DNA of 64,000 nucleotides from an uncultured Bartonella sp. Lineage in GTDB: Bacteria > Pseudomonadota > Alphaproteobacteria > Rhizobiales > Rhizobiaceae. Within the stretch, counting starts at the first letter, position 1; each line of letters opens with the position of its first letter. The DNA lies in assembly GCA_946478235.1 (NCBI GenBank), contig CAMLBF010000004.1, positions 62,001-126,000 on the forward strand. The letters are read 5' to 3'. A model generated the notes under the pieces. That model was not told where the DNA came from. It ran no database searches and saw only the letters and a program-made list of their open reading frames with translations. Shown here in pieces: positions 44,984-53,729 of this stretch. The position numbers and the translations under genes were made by a program.

Positions 44984-46300
44984 ATGTTGCGTTTAAAAAA
45001 AATAATTCCAATGACATTGGGAGCGTTCACACTGATGGGCGTAAATTTGGGGATTGCACAAGAAGTGGAGACGGTAACTGAAGTTGTAACCGAATTACCA
45101 GCCAAGTTGGATTCCGGGGATACAGCATGGATGCTCGTTTCTTCCGCTCTTGTTCTTTTAATGACAATACCAGGACTAGCCCTGTTTTATGGGGGTATGG
45201 TGCGAAAGAAGAACGTGTTGGCAACCATGATGCAGAGTTTTGCAATCTGTTGCCTAATCAGCGTTTTATGGTTTGCAATTGGCTATTCTTTGGCGTTTTC
45301 CGGAGAAAATCCATATTATGGAAGTTTCTCTCATCTCTTTTTAAAAGGCATTTCAATTGATGATCTAAATGGAACATTTCCGACTTATCTCTGGGTTATG
45401 TTCCAAATGGCGTTTGCTGTTATTACACCAGCGTTAATTACAGGTGCGTTTGCTGAACGAATGAAGTTTTCGGCAATGCTATGGTTTATGGGATTGTGGT
45501 CGCTGCTCGTTTATGCACCAATTTGCCATTGGGTGTGGGGCGGCGGTTTCCTTGGTAAAGATGGTGTTCTCGATTTTGCTGGAGGCACAGTTATTCATGT
45601 TAATGCAGGTGTTGCTGGCTTAGTGACCGCTATTATCCTAGGACGCAGACATGGCTATCGTAGTGTGAATATGGCACCGCACAATCTTACTTTATCTATG
45701 ATTGGTGCATCATTGTTATGGATCGGCTGGTTTGGCTTTAATGCTGGATCCGCAGGCGCTGCAAATAAAGTGGCAGCCATTGCTATGTTAAATACACAAA
45801 TTGCAACAGCCGCTGGGGCATTATGCTGGATGATTGTGGAATGGTGTATATCCAAAAAACCTTCGGTTCTAGGAATTATATCTGGTGCAGTAGCAGGCTT
45901 GGTTGCAATTACACCGGCAGCAGGGTTCGTTGAACCTGTTGGTGCCTTGATCATAGGTATTGTTGCTGGTCCTATATGCTATTTTGCTGCTGTCGTATTG
46001 AAAAGAACCATCGGATATGATGACTCATTGGATGCTTTTGGTGTTCATGGGGTAGGTGGTATTATTGGTGCTTTATTAACCGGATATTTCGCATCGGACA
46101 TCTTCTTTACGGATAAAGATGCTTATGCGCAGGTATCTGTTTTAAATCAAGCTTATGGTCTTGCGGCATCGATTGTCTATTCGGCGGTTGTTACAGCAAT
46201 CATACTTTATGTTATTAAAGCAATTATTGGTTTGAGACCAACGAAACAGCAAGAAGTCGAAGGACTTGATATTTCGCTCCATGGTGAAACAATCCAATAA
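44984..46300 (+). CDS. amtB: Ammonium transporter AmtB
   Basis: The 438-residue protein has a cleavable-type N-terminal hydrophobic segment and eleven TM helices. The Amt signature is DFAGGTVIHVNAGVAGLVTAI (containing the pore His), and the second pore His is in DSLDAFGVHGVGGIIGALLTG. It conducts ammonium or ammonia across the inner membrane. ATG 44984 has GGAGAGG six bases upstream; a TTG three bases earlier is unlikely. The usual partner glnK, encoding the PII protein that plugs the channel, is not beside it. A sigma-54-like promoter and a strong terminator bracket the gene, so it is monocistronic. Confidence 0.95.
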   Translation: MLRLKKIIPMTLGAFTLMGVNLGIAQEVETVTEVVTELPAKLDSGDTAWMLVSSALVLLMTIPGLALFYGGMVRKKNVLATMMQSFAICCLISVLWFAIGYSLAFSGENPYYGSFSHLFLKGISIDDLNGTFPTYLWVMFQMAFAVITPALITGAFAERMKFSAMLWFMGLWSLLVYAPICHWVWGGGFLGKDGVLDFAGGTVIHVNAGVAGLVTAIILGRRHGYRSVNMAPHNLTLSMIGASLLWIGWFGFNAGSAGAANKVAAIAMLNTQIATAAGALCWMIVEWCISKKPSVLGIISGAVAGLVAITPAAGFVEPVGALIIGIVAGPICYFAAVVLKRTIGYDDSLDAFGVHGVGGIIGALLTGYFASDIFFTDKDAYAQVSVLNQAYGLAASIVYSAVVTAIILYVIKAIIGLRPTKQQEVEGLDISLHGETIQ

Positions 46301-46317
46301 ATTTTAAATTAGGATGG

Positions 46318-46346
46318 AAAAAAGCCCGCCTTGACAGCGGGCTTTT
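46318..46346 (+). terminator. Intrinsic terminator of amtB
   Basis: AAAAAGCCCGC and GCGGGCTTTTT pair around CTTGACA. Confidence 0.93.
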
Positions 46347-46469
46347 TCACAACTGTGAATGGTTTTTCATACTTGTGAAAGTCCGCGATGGTTAATAGCC
46401 CGTTAACTCTCTCACCGTATAGTACTCCGGATATGGAATTGAGCTATCGTCTTTTATCCGGGTTTAGTC

Positions 46470-48917
46470 ATGCGTCAGGATTCATCATCTTATGATATAA
46501 CTACAGACAGCGCGTATCAAAGCCCGCGTCTTGTAGAGATGTTTTCCAGACAGATAGGCTCGTTCATTGGTATCGGCATTCTTGTACTTATTGCGCTTGC
46601 AGGCGCTGCTTTGGCAACGTGGAATGTAGCAGATCCTTGTTTAAGCTATGCCAATAGTAATCCTGTTACCAATATCATGGGATGGCCGGGTGCTGTTTTT
46701 GCTGATATTGCAATGCAATTTTTTGGTTTGGCAAGTGTAGCTGCTTTATTGCCTCCTTTCTTTTGGGCAATACTTTTGATCGCACAAAAAGATATTGGTA
46801 GACTGATCTATAGAATTTTCTTCTGGCTTATTTCGGCATTTTGCTTTGCAGGTTTAATTGCTTTGATTCCGCCGTTTGCCCATTGGCCAATGCCTATTGG
46901 GCTAGGTGGAGTTTTTGGAGACAAAATTTTATCATTTGCCAATAGTTTTTCATCCTCCGTGCCACCTGTGGCTATAGCGACAATTATTATCGTTGTATTA
47001 GGACCATTGGCATTTTGGTCAGCGGCTGTGGCTGGTGGTGTTGTCGGGCGTAATAAAGCCAAACGGGTTTCTAAACCTAAACGCAAAGTTCGTTACCAAG
47101 AAGATGTTGACGATGAGGAAGAACAACCCGCTCGGGCTGGGCTTATTGTAACTATACTTGGCGGTACCATGCACTTTTTCTATTTGTTGCGGGCAGAGTA
47201 TTGCCGGATATTTCGTCGTCCGCCACCAGATTTCTCTCCACGTTCATATGACTATGCGGATAGTTATTTAAGCGGTCGCAGAGCAGAACCAGGCTTTTCA
47301 TCGCAACAGGAACCAAGCAATGAGATACCTTGGGTGGAAGAGGAAGAAGAGGCACCACTGCGTCAAGTGTCACAGAAGAAATCTACAAGGTTTCAAAGCA
47401 GCGGTTTTCAACTGCCCAGCCTTGATCTTTTAGCACAGCCACTGGTCATAGAAAAAAATCCATCTATGGCACCCGAAATTTTAAAAGAACACGCGGTACA
47501 ATTGGAAAGCGTGCTGGAAGATTTTGGTGTTAAAGGACAAGTTATTAATGCCCGACCGGGACCAGTTGTTACATTATATGAATTTGAGCCTGCTCCCGGA
47601 ATTAAGTCTTCTCGTATCATCGGACTAGCGGATGATATAGCCCGTTCCATGAGTGCAATTTCAGCACGTGTCGCAGTGATACCTGGGCGAAATGTTATTG
47701 GAATAGAACTTCCTAATCCGACTCGGGAAGTTGTTTACTTGCGTGAAATCATGCAAACGCGCGACTTTTATGAAAGTAAAGCTAAGCTTGGCCTTGCACT
47801 TGGCAAAACAATTGGTGGTGAACCTGTGATCGCAGATTTGGCAAAAATGCCGCATTTGTTGGTTGCCGGTACAACCGGATCAGGTAAATCTGTCGCTATT
47901 AATACGATGATCTTGTCATTGCTTTACCGTATGACCCCGGAGCAATGTAGGCTCATTATGGTTGATCCGAAAATGCTTGAATTATCTATATATGACGGGA
48001 TCCCGCATCTTTTGACGCCTGTTGTCACAGATCCTAAAAAAGCTGTGGTTGCTCTGAAATGGGCTGTTCGCGAAATGGAAGAACGCTACCGCAAAATGGC
48101 AAAAGTGGGTGTTCGTAACATTGATGGTTTTAACGAACGGGTTAAAGAAGCAGAAAGAAAAGGCGAAGCTCTTTCGCGTACTGTGCAGACGGGTTTTGAT
48201 CGTGATACTGGTGAACCTGTTTATGAAACAGAAACTATCGAAATAGCCGCAATGCCATATATTGTCGTTATTATAGACGAAATGGCAGATCTGATGATGG
48301 TCGCCGGAAAAGATATTGAAGGTGCTGTACAGCGTTTGGCGCAAATGGCTCGTGCCGCTGGTATCCATGTTATTATGGCGACACAACGCCCATCTGTTGA
48401 TGTTATTACCGGAACAATTAAAGCAAACTTTCCTACGCGTATTTCTTTTCAGGTCACTTCGAAAATCGATAGTCGTACAATCCTTGGAGAGCAAGGTGCG
48501 GAACATCTGCTCGGGCAAGGTGATATGTTGTTCATGATGGGAGGCGGGCGTATTCAGCGTGTACATGGCCCATTTGTAGGTGATGAAGAGGTTGAACAAA
48601 TTGTTCAACATCTGAAAACGCAAGGCGTACCTAATTATCTTGATTCTGTTACAGAAGAAGATGAACCAGATGATGGGGATACTATTTCAGGTGCAGCAAG
48701 CCATTTTGAAGAGTCCCAAGACCCCTATGATCAAGCTGTCGCCGTTATATTACGAGACCGCAAAGTATCAACATCATATATACAGCGCCGTTTAGGTATT
48801 GGATATAATCGTGCCGCTTCAATAGTCGAGCGCATGGAAGAAGAGGGGCTTATTAGTCCTGCTAATCATGCTGGAAAACGTGAAATTCTCGTCCCAGAGG
48901 ACGATACTCCGTTTTAG
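46470..48917 (+). CDS. ftsK: DNA translocase FtsK
   Basis: This 815-residue septal DNA pump coordinates chromosome segregation with division. Four to five TM helices occupy about residues 28-195, and an acidic, basic and Pro-containing linker about 195-320. The alpha/beta motor follows, with Walker A VAGTTGSGKSVAINTM near residue 470 and Walker B VVIIDEMADLMMV near residue 597. The C-terminal gamma winged helix (about 745-805, STSYIQRRLGIGYNRAASIVERM) reads KOPS and activates XerCD. The linker is short compared with E. coli FtsK, normal for Alphaproteobacteria. Confidence 0.96.
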   Translation: MRQDSSSYDITTDSAYQSPRLVEMFSRQIGSFIGIGILVLIALAGAALATWNVADPCLSYANSNPVTNIMGWPGAVFADIAMQFFGLASVAALLPPFFWAILLIAQKDIGRLIYRIFFWLISAFCFAGLIALIPPFAHWPMPIGLGGVFGDKILSFANSFSSSVPPVAIATIIIVVLGPLAFWSAAVAGGVVGRNKAKRVSKPKRKVRYQEDVDDEEEQPARAGLIVTILGGTMHFFYLLRAEYCRIFRRPPPDFSPRSYDYADSYLSGRRAEPGFSSQQEPSNEIPWVEEEEEAPLRQVSQKKSTRFQSSGFQLPSLDLLAQPLVIEKNPSMAPEILKEHAVQLESVLEDFGVKGQVINARPGPVVTLYEFEPAPGIKSSRIIGLADDIARSMSAISARVAVIPGRNVIGIELPNPTREVVYLREIMQTRDFYESKAKLGLALGKTIGGEPVIADLAKMPHLLVAGTTGSGKSVAINTMILSLLYRMTPEQCRLIMVDPKMLELSIYDGIPHLLTPVVTDPKKAVVALKWAVREMEERYRKMAKVGVRNIDGFNERVKEAERKGEALSRTVQTGFDRDTGEPVYETETIEIAAMPYIVVIIDEMADLMMVAGKDIEGAVQRLAQMARAAGIHVIMATQRPSVDVITGTIKANFPTRISFQVTSKIDSRTILGEQGAEHLLGQGDMLFMMGGGRIQRVHGPFVGDEEVEQIVQHLKTQGVPNYLDSVTEEDEPDDGDTISGAASHFEESQDPYDQAVAVILRDRKVSTSYIQRRLGIGYNRAASIVERMEEEGLISPANHAGKREILVPEDDTPF

Positions 48918-49020
48918 CCGATATTGGATTAAAAATTTTTCGTATAAATCAGGCATGTAAAGCCTCAAAGCCATAGTAATGCCATAGCAAACTGCGATAA
49001 TGAGAGCAGGAGTGATAACG

Positions 49021-49665
49021 ATGAGATATAACATGAAATTTGCTTTTAAAGCATTATTTTTCGCTGGAGCATTGGTTACAACGAATCTGGCATTTTCTGT
49101 TGTTTTGCCAACGCATGTTATGGCTCAAAACGCAGCGGCTCATGCACAAGATATTGCTAATCACTTTTCAGCAATTCAAACAATGACGGGTGATTTTGTT
49201 CAGTTTAGCCCGAAAGGTGAAATGACAGAGGGTACTTTTTATCTTGAACGGCCAGGTAAAATCCGTTTCAGTTATAAAAATTCTCCAGTTCGTGTCATAA
49301 CCGATGGGAAATCTGTTGCGATTAACAATCGTAAACTTGATACATGGTCTCTCTATCAATTATCGCAAACGCCAATGAAAATGCTGCTAGATACCAAAAT
49401 AGATCTATCGGATGGCAAACTGTTGGGCGTTACAGAGGATAACGGCGCAACCACGATTATTTTGGCCGATAAAAGTTTAGGTAAAGGCCAGATCCGCATG
49501 ATCTTTGATTCAAAAACTTATGATCTGCGACAATGGACAATTGTTGATCAGCAAAATTTGGAAACAACAGTTCAAGTTACCAATGTTCGTGTTGGCGTAA
49601 GATTTGCTCAAGGAATGTTTGATATACCTTATCAACGGATTGCCATGAAAAGAAACCGCAACTAG
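49021..49665 (+). CDS. lolA: Outer-membrane lipoprotein carrier LolA
   Basis: The 214-residue protein has a Sec signal peptide (MKFAFKALFFAGALVTTNLA, with cleavage near VMAQNA). The mature LolA-like half-barrel contains IQTMTGDFVQFSPKGEMTEGTFYLERPGKIRFSY, shared with LolA of Rhizobiales. It shuttles lipoproteins through the periplasm from LolCDE to the outer membrane. ATG 49021 has AGGAG nine bases upstream, so I discard the ATG at 49000. It lies about 100 bases after ftsK, an order common in the order. Confidence 0.87.
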   Translation: MRYNMKFAFKALFFAGALVTTNLAFSVVLPTHVMAQNAAAHAQDIANHFSAIQTMTGDFVQFSPKGEMTEGTFYLERPGKIRFSYKNSPVRVITDGKSVAINNRKLDTWSLYQLSQTPMKMLLDTKIDLSDGKLLGVTEDNGATTIILADKSLGKGQIRMIFDSKTYDLRQWTIVDQQNLETTVQVTNVRVGVRFAQGMFDIPYQRIAMKRNRN

Positions 49666-50066
49666 GCATTTTTAATATCGTCGAAAATCTCTATCAAAGT
49701 CAGGGTATCCTGATTTCGATGTATGCGGTAGATTTGTATTTTTTAGTTATGCTGTTTTTGTCCTACATGAACCACAGTGTGAAAAAAATAAAAGGCTCAA
49801 TTAAGCAGCTATAAGCATTCTGTCAGTTATATTTTGCCGTATTTGGGTGCGAAAGCGCTCAACTTATTTATTAATATGCGATGATTGAGGATATGATAGA
49901 AGGCCTTTCTATATCCAGTGATATACACCATATCATCGCTAAAAACCTCGTTTAGAGATATCCCACATTGTTGCTAAAAGTGAATTAAGCTGGGGTTACT
50001 GGATTTTACCTTCATTTGCGACTATGAGAAGATAGGCTATCATTTCCTATTGAAGGTTGTCGTTGG
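49666..50066. other. lolA-xthA intergenic region with nested inverted repeats
   Basis: GTCAGG-GTAT-CCTGAT forms a small hairpin 35 bases after lolA (49697-49716). Further on, GCGATGAT (49878-49885) pairs with ATCATCGC (49932-49939). Nested inside, GGATAT (49889-49894) pairs with ATATCC (49911-49916) and AGAA pairs with TTCT. No ORF or tRNA is present; the nested element may be a regulatory RNA or repeat. Confidence 0.4.
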
Positions 50067-50873
50067 ATGAGTTTTTCAGTTGCTACTTGGAATATTAATT
50101 CTGTTCGTTTGCGTTTACCGATCGTCCTCGATTTTTTACAAGAAGCAAAACCTGAGATATTATGTTTGCAAGAAACCAAATGTCCTGATGATAAATTTCC
50201 GTTTAAAGCGTTACAGGCAATTGGTTATGAACATATCGCTGTAAATGGACAAAAGGGTTATCACGGTGTGGCTACGTTATCCCGGCGTCCGTTCACATCA
50301 GTTAATAAAACCAATTTTTGTGGTAAAGAAGATTGCCGACATGTTGCCGTAACTGTTCATGCAGGGGAAAAGATAATCAGGGTTCATAATTTTTATGTAC
50401 CAGCTGGCGGTGACGAACCTGATCCGGAAATCAATCCGAAATTTCAGCATAAACTTGATTTTTTGGAAGAAATGAAAGCCATAAAAGCTGATATGGGAGA
50501 TGGATATTCTTCAATATTGGTTGGTGATCTCAATATTGCACCATTTGAAAATGACGTGTGGTCACATAAGCAATTGCTAAAAATAGTCAGCCATACACCA
50601 ATTGAGACCGATACATTGAAGGCCTTATGCGCTGAAGGTGGTTGGGTTGACTTAATGCGAAAAAAGATACCAGAACCAGAAAAGATCTTTACTTGGTGGA
50701 GTTACCGCGCCAAGGATTGGGAAACGTCAAATCGTGGGCGCCGTTTAGATCATATTTGGTCATCGCCTGATCTTTCTCATCATATTAAAGAGCTGGAAAT
50801 AATGACGAAAGCAAGAGGGTGGGAAAAGCCTTCAGACCATGTGCCAGTTATTATGCGATTTGATATTGCATAA
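50067..50873 (+). CDS. xthA: Exodeoxyribonuclease III
   Basis: This 268-residue EEP-fold nuclease acts in base-excision repair as AP endonuclease and 3' exonuclease. The N-terminal VATWNINSVRLRLP, the metal-binding Glu in LCLQETKCPDDKFP, the GDLNIAPFENDVW motif and the C-terminal catalytic SDHVPVIMRF are all present. GRRLDHIWSS is the usual product-side motif. Length is typical. The start is ATG 50067. Confidence 0.96.
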   Translation: MSFSVATWNINSVRLRLPIVLDFLQEAKPEILCLQETKCPDDKFPFKALQAIGYEHIAVNGQKGYHGVATLSRRPFTSVNKTNFCGKEDCRHVAVTVHAGEKIIRVHNFYVPAGGDEPDPEINPKFQHKLDFLEEMKAIKADMGDGYSSILVGDLNIAPFENDVWSHKQLLKIVSHTPIETDTLKALCAEGGWVDLMRKKIPEPEKIFTWWSYRAKDWETSNRGRRLDHIWSSPDLSHHIKELEIMTKARGWEKPSDHVPVIMRFDIA

Positions 50874-51030
50874 AGATAAATAGCTTTTCATTGTACGATT
50901 GATCTTGATTTTTCCGTAACATGAACAAAATTTCACAAGATTTCTGAACGCGATTATGAAATATAAGGCGCGATAAAAGCATATCATGTTCGGTAAACGG
51001 CATGATATCCAAAGACGTGCAGGAGAAATA

Positions 51031-52521
51031 ATGCAGAACCATTATAAAAAGAATGCTGGTAAACTGCCATTATGCGTTTCTGTATTTTCATGCTTATTAG
51101 CACTATCGGGGTGCCTCGTTGGACCGGATTATCAGAAGCCAATATTCAATGTAGCATCCAAATGGAACACCGATTCACGTGAAACCCCTTCCACACCGCC
51201 GGAATTGGCTGGCTGGTGGCGACGCTTGAATGACCCTATACTTAATAAAATTATAACAGATGCAATTGCGGGGAACACCGATGTTGCATCAGCAAAGGCA
51301 AGAGTAAGAGAGGCACGTGCAAGTCTTTCGCAAGTAACTGGGACACTCTATCCGAGTCTTGATGGTTCGGCATCGGGTAATCGTAATAAATCGGCAGGTG
51401 GACTAGAACGAAGCCAATATCGTGGCGGTTTGGATTCCAGCTGGGAGATAGACTTATTTGGTGCGAATCGCCGCTCTGTGGAAGCAGCGAAGTATGGATT
51501 GGATGGTGCGAAAGAAGACATGCGCGCCACTATGCTTACACTTATTGGCGATGTTGCCACTAATTATACTGAAATGCGTGGTTTGCAGCAGAAAATCGCA
51601 CTTGCAAAACGGACTGCAGCATCACAAAGACGTACGGCACAGCTAACAAAAGATAAATTTGCGGCAGGAGCTGTTTCGCAGTTGGATGTGTCAAATGCTG
51701 AAGGTCAAGCAGCTAGCACCGAAGCTGGCATTCCGCAAATGGAAGCTAATTTGGCCACGACAATACATCGTTTGTCAGTTTTGACAGGTCAAAGTCCAAC
51801 AGCGTTAAATGATATACTGATGAAGACTGGCAATATTCCGCAGCCTAAATGGCCAATTCCTGCCGGTGTACCTGCAGATATTCTTTTAACACGTCCAGAT
51901 GTGCGCTTGGCTGAGAGGCAATATGCCCAAGCTACAGCGCGTATCGGACAAAAAGAAGCAGACCGTTATCCATCGGTTACTTTAACGGGAAATATTTCTA
52001 CCGCTGCGACGCAACCCGGACAGTTGGGAAAAAGTTCAACAATCAGTTGGTCATTTGGTCCAGGTATAAGTGTGCCAATTTTCCACGGAGGGCAACGTAT
52101 AGCGGCTGTAGAAGTGGCAAAGGCTCAACGAGATCAATCCTTTATTGCTTATCGTAGTGCTGTTCTTAGTGCGTTGGAAGATGTTGAGAATGCGTTGGTT
52201 TCAGTGAAAAAAGAAAAGCAGCGTTCTATAAAATTGGCAGAATCAGCGAATGCATATTCAAAGGCACTCGCATTATCGCGTTCACTTTATCAAAATGGAA
52301 ACACAAGTTTTCTTGAATTGTTGAATGCCGAACGTTCACATTATTCGTCAGAACAATCACTGATCGAAAGTAAAGTTGCCATTACAACCGACTATATTGC
52401 TTTAATGAAAGCATTAGGGGGTGGCTGGGATGGAGCCATAGATGTTTCACATCCTGAAATAGTCGATGGTTATACAGGCCCTCATATAAAAACCGTTCAA
52501 GCAGAGAGTAAAACACGATGA
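51031..52521 (+). CDS. NodT-type outer-membrane efflux lipoprotein (TolC-like)
   Basis: The 496-residue protein has a lipoprotein signal peptide with lipobox LALSGC, so the mature protein starts at Cys27, and then LVGPDYQKP, diagnostic of RND/MacAB outer-membrane factors. Two OEP repeats build the beta barrel and alpha tunnel (one around ASAKARVREARASLSQVTG, the other around PDVRLAERQYAQATARIG). It provides the exit duct for the MacA-MacB pump encoded next. ATG 51031 has AGGAG upstream. Its stop overlaps the macA ATG by four bases. Confidence 0.9.
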   Translation: MQNHYKKNAGKLPLCVSVFSCLLALSGCLVGPDYQKPIFNVASKWNTDSRETPSTPPELAGWWRRLNDPILNKIITDAIAGNTDVASAKARVREARASLSQVTGTLYPSLDGSASGNRNKSAGGLERSQYRGGLDSSWEIDLFGANRRSVEAAKYGLDGAKEDMRATMLTLIGDVATNYTEMRGLQQKIALAKRTAASQRRTAQLTKDKFAAGAVSQLDVSNAEGQAASTEAGIPQMEANLATTIHRLSVLTGQSPTALNDILMKTGNIPQPKWPIPAGVPADILLTRPDVRLAERQYAQATARIGQKEADRYPSVTLTGNISTAATQPGQLGKSSTISWSFGPGISVPIFHGGQRIAAVEVAKAQRDQSFIAYRSAVLSALEDVENALVSVKKEKQRSIKLAESANAYSKALALSRSLYQNGNTSFLELLNAERSHYSSEQSLIESKVAITTDYIALMKALGGGWDGAIDVSHPEIVDGYTGPHIKTVQAESKTR

Positions 52522-53726
52522 TAAAGAAAAAACCGGTTACAATTATTATAGTTGTGATTGCCCTTATCGTGCTTTTTTGGTGGTTGCGCTCTGCATTTTT
52601 TTCATCTGTTCAACCAACTTATATGACCTCTAAAGTTAAACGTGGGGATATTGAAGTCAGTGTGTTGGCGAATGGAACAATCAAACCTCACCGACTGGTT
52701 GCCGTTGGTGCGCGTGCTACGGGTAGAATTATCTCGTTGAAGGTTCAGCCGGGTAGTGTCGTAAAAGAAGGTGATTTATTAGCAGAAATTGACCCGACGA
52801 CTCAGCAAAATGAATTAAAAAGTAAGCAGGCAGCACTCGCAAATTACAAAGGTAAACTTGCAGAGCAAGAAGCCCAACTGGTTTTGGCAAAACAGAATAT
52901 GGCTCGTCAGCAAAATATGATTTCCACACATGCTATTTCTCGTGCTGATTTTGATGATGCGGATGCTCAAGTTAAGGTACGTGAAGCACAAATTGACCAG
53001 TTAAAGGCTCAAATTGTTCAGGCAGAAGTTGATGTGCAGACTGCTGAAGTCAATTTAGGATATACGCGTGTTACCGCGCCATCAGATGGTACAGTGCTAG
53101 CAACTGTTGTGCAGGAAGGGCAAAACGTAAACGCCGTACAATCCGCACCAACTATTGTTATTCTTGGTGATTTGTCTGTTATGACAGTGAGAGCTGAAAT
53201 ATCGGAAGCTGATGTTATCAATGTCAAGCCGCAGCAAGAGCTTTATTTTAACGTTCTTGGTAATCGAACCAGACGTTATGAAAGCCATTTGGAGAAGATA
53301 GAACCAGCGCCCGAATCCATTCGTAACGATATTAGTTTTAATTCTTCTGCAAGTGCATCGTCCAGTTCATCAACTTCATCGGCAATTTATTATAACGGAA
53401 CCTTTAATGTTCCGAATGATGATGGCGTTTTAAGAACGTATATGACAGCTGAGGTTCATATAGTTTTAGGCCGAGCTAAGAATGCATTGCTGATTCCGAC
53501 AGACGCGTTAAACAATGTGTCTGGGAAAAATGCGGTTGTGCAAGTTCTTGGTAAAGACGGTAATTTACAGTCACGTAATGTCGAAACCGGACTGAACAAC
53601 AAAGTCATGGTTGAGATTTTATCTGGTCTTAAAGAAGGTGAAACAGTTGTAACTGGTATCAGTAATGGCGTGATCGTGCCGACCGGTGCTCCTTCTGGTA
53701 ATCGTCATCGCGTAGGACCGTTTTAA
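52518..53726 (+). CDS. macA: Periplasmic adaptor subunit of MacAB-type efflux pump
   Basis: The 402-residue HlyD-family adaptor has one N-terminal TM anchor (about 7-27). The lipoyl/barrel-sandwich halves (VGARATGRIISLKVQPGSVVKEG, and YTRVTAPSDGTVL) flank a coiled-coil hairpin (about 95-175). A beta-barrel and membrane-proximal domain follows. A Ser-rich low-complexity stretch (about residues 273-290) interrupts the beta-barrel region and occurs in some MacA proteins. It links MacB to the outer-membrane factor. It overlaps the upstream gene by four bases, and macB starts three bases after its stop. Confidence 0.9.
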   Translation: MIKKKPVTIIIVVIALIVLFWWLRSAFFSSVQPTYMTSKVKRGDIEVSVLANGTIKPHRLVAVGARATGRIISLKVQPGSVVKEGDLLAEIDPTTQQNELKSKQAALANYKGKLAEQEAQLVLAKQNMARQQNMISTHAISRADFDDADAQVKVREAQIDQLKAQIVQAEVDVQTAEVNLGYTRVTAPSDGTVLATVVQEGQNVNAVQSAPTIVILGDLSVMTVRAEISEADVINVKPQQELYFNVLGNRTRRYESHLEKIEPAPESIRNDISFNSSASASSSSSTSSAIYYNGTFNVPNDDGVLRTYMTAEVHIVLGRAKNALLIPTDALNNVSGKNAVVQVLGKDGNLQSRNVETGLNNKVMVEILSGLKEGETVVTGISNGVIVPTGAPSGNRHRVGPF

Positions 53727-53729
53727 AAC

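Noticed and set aside
47982-48623. 213-codon minus-strand frame inside ftsK
   Set aside because: His/Phe/Cys-rich antisense shadow of the conserved FtsK motor; no recognisable motif.
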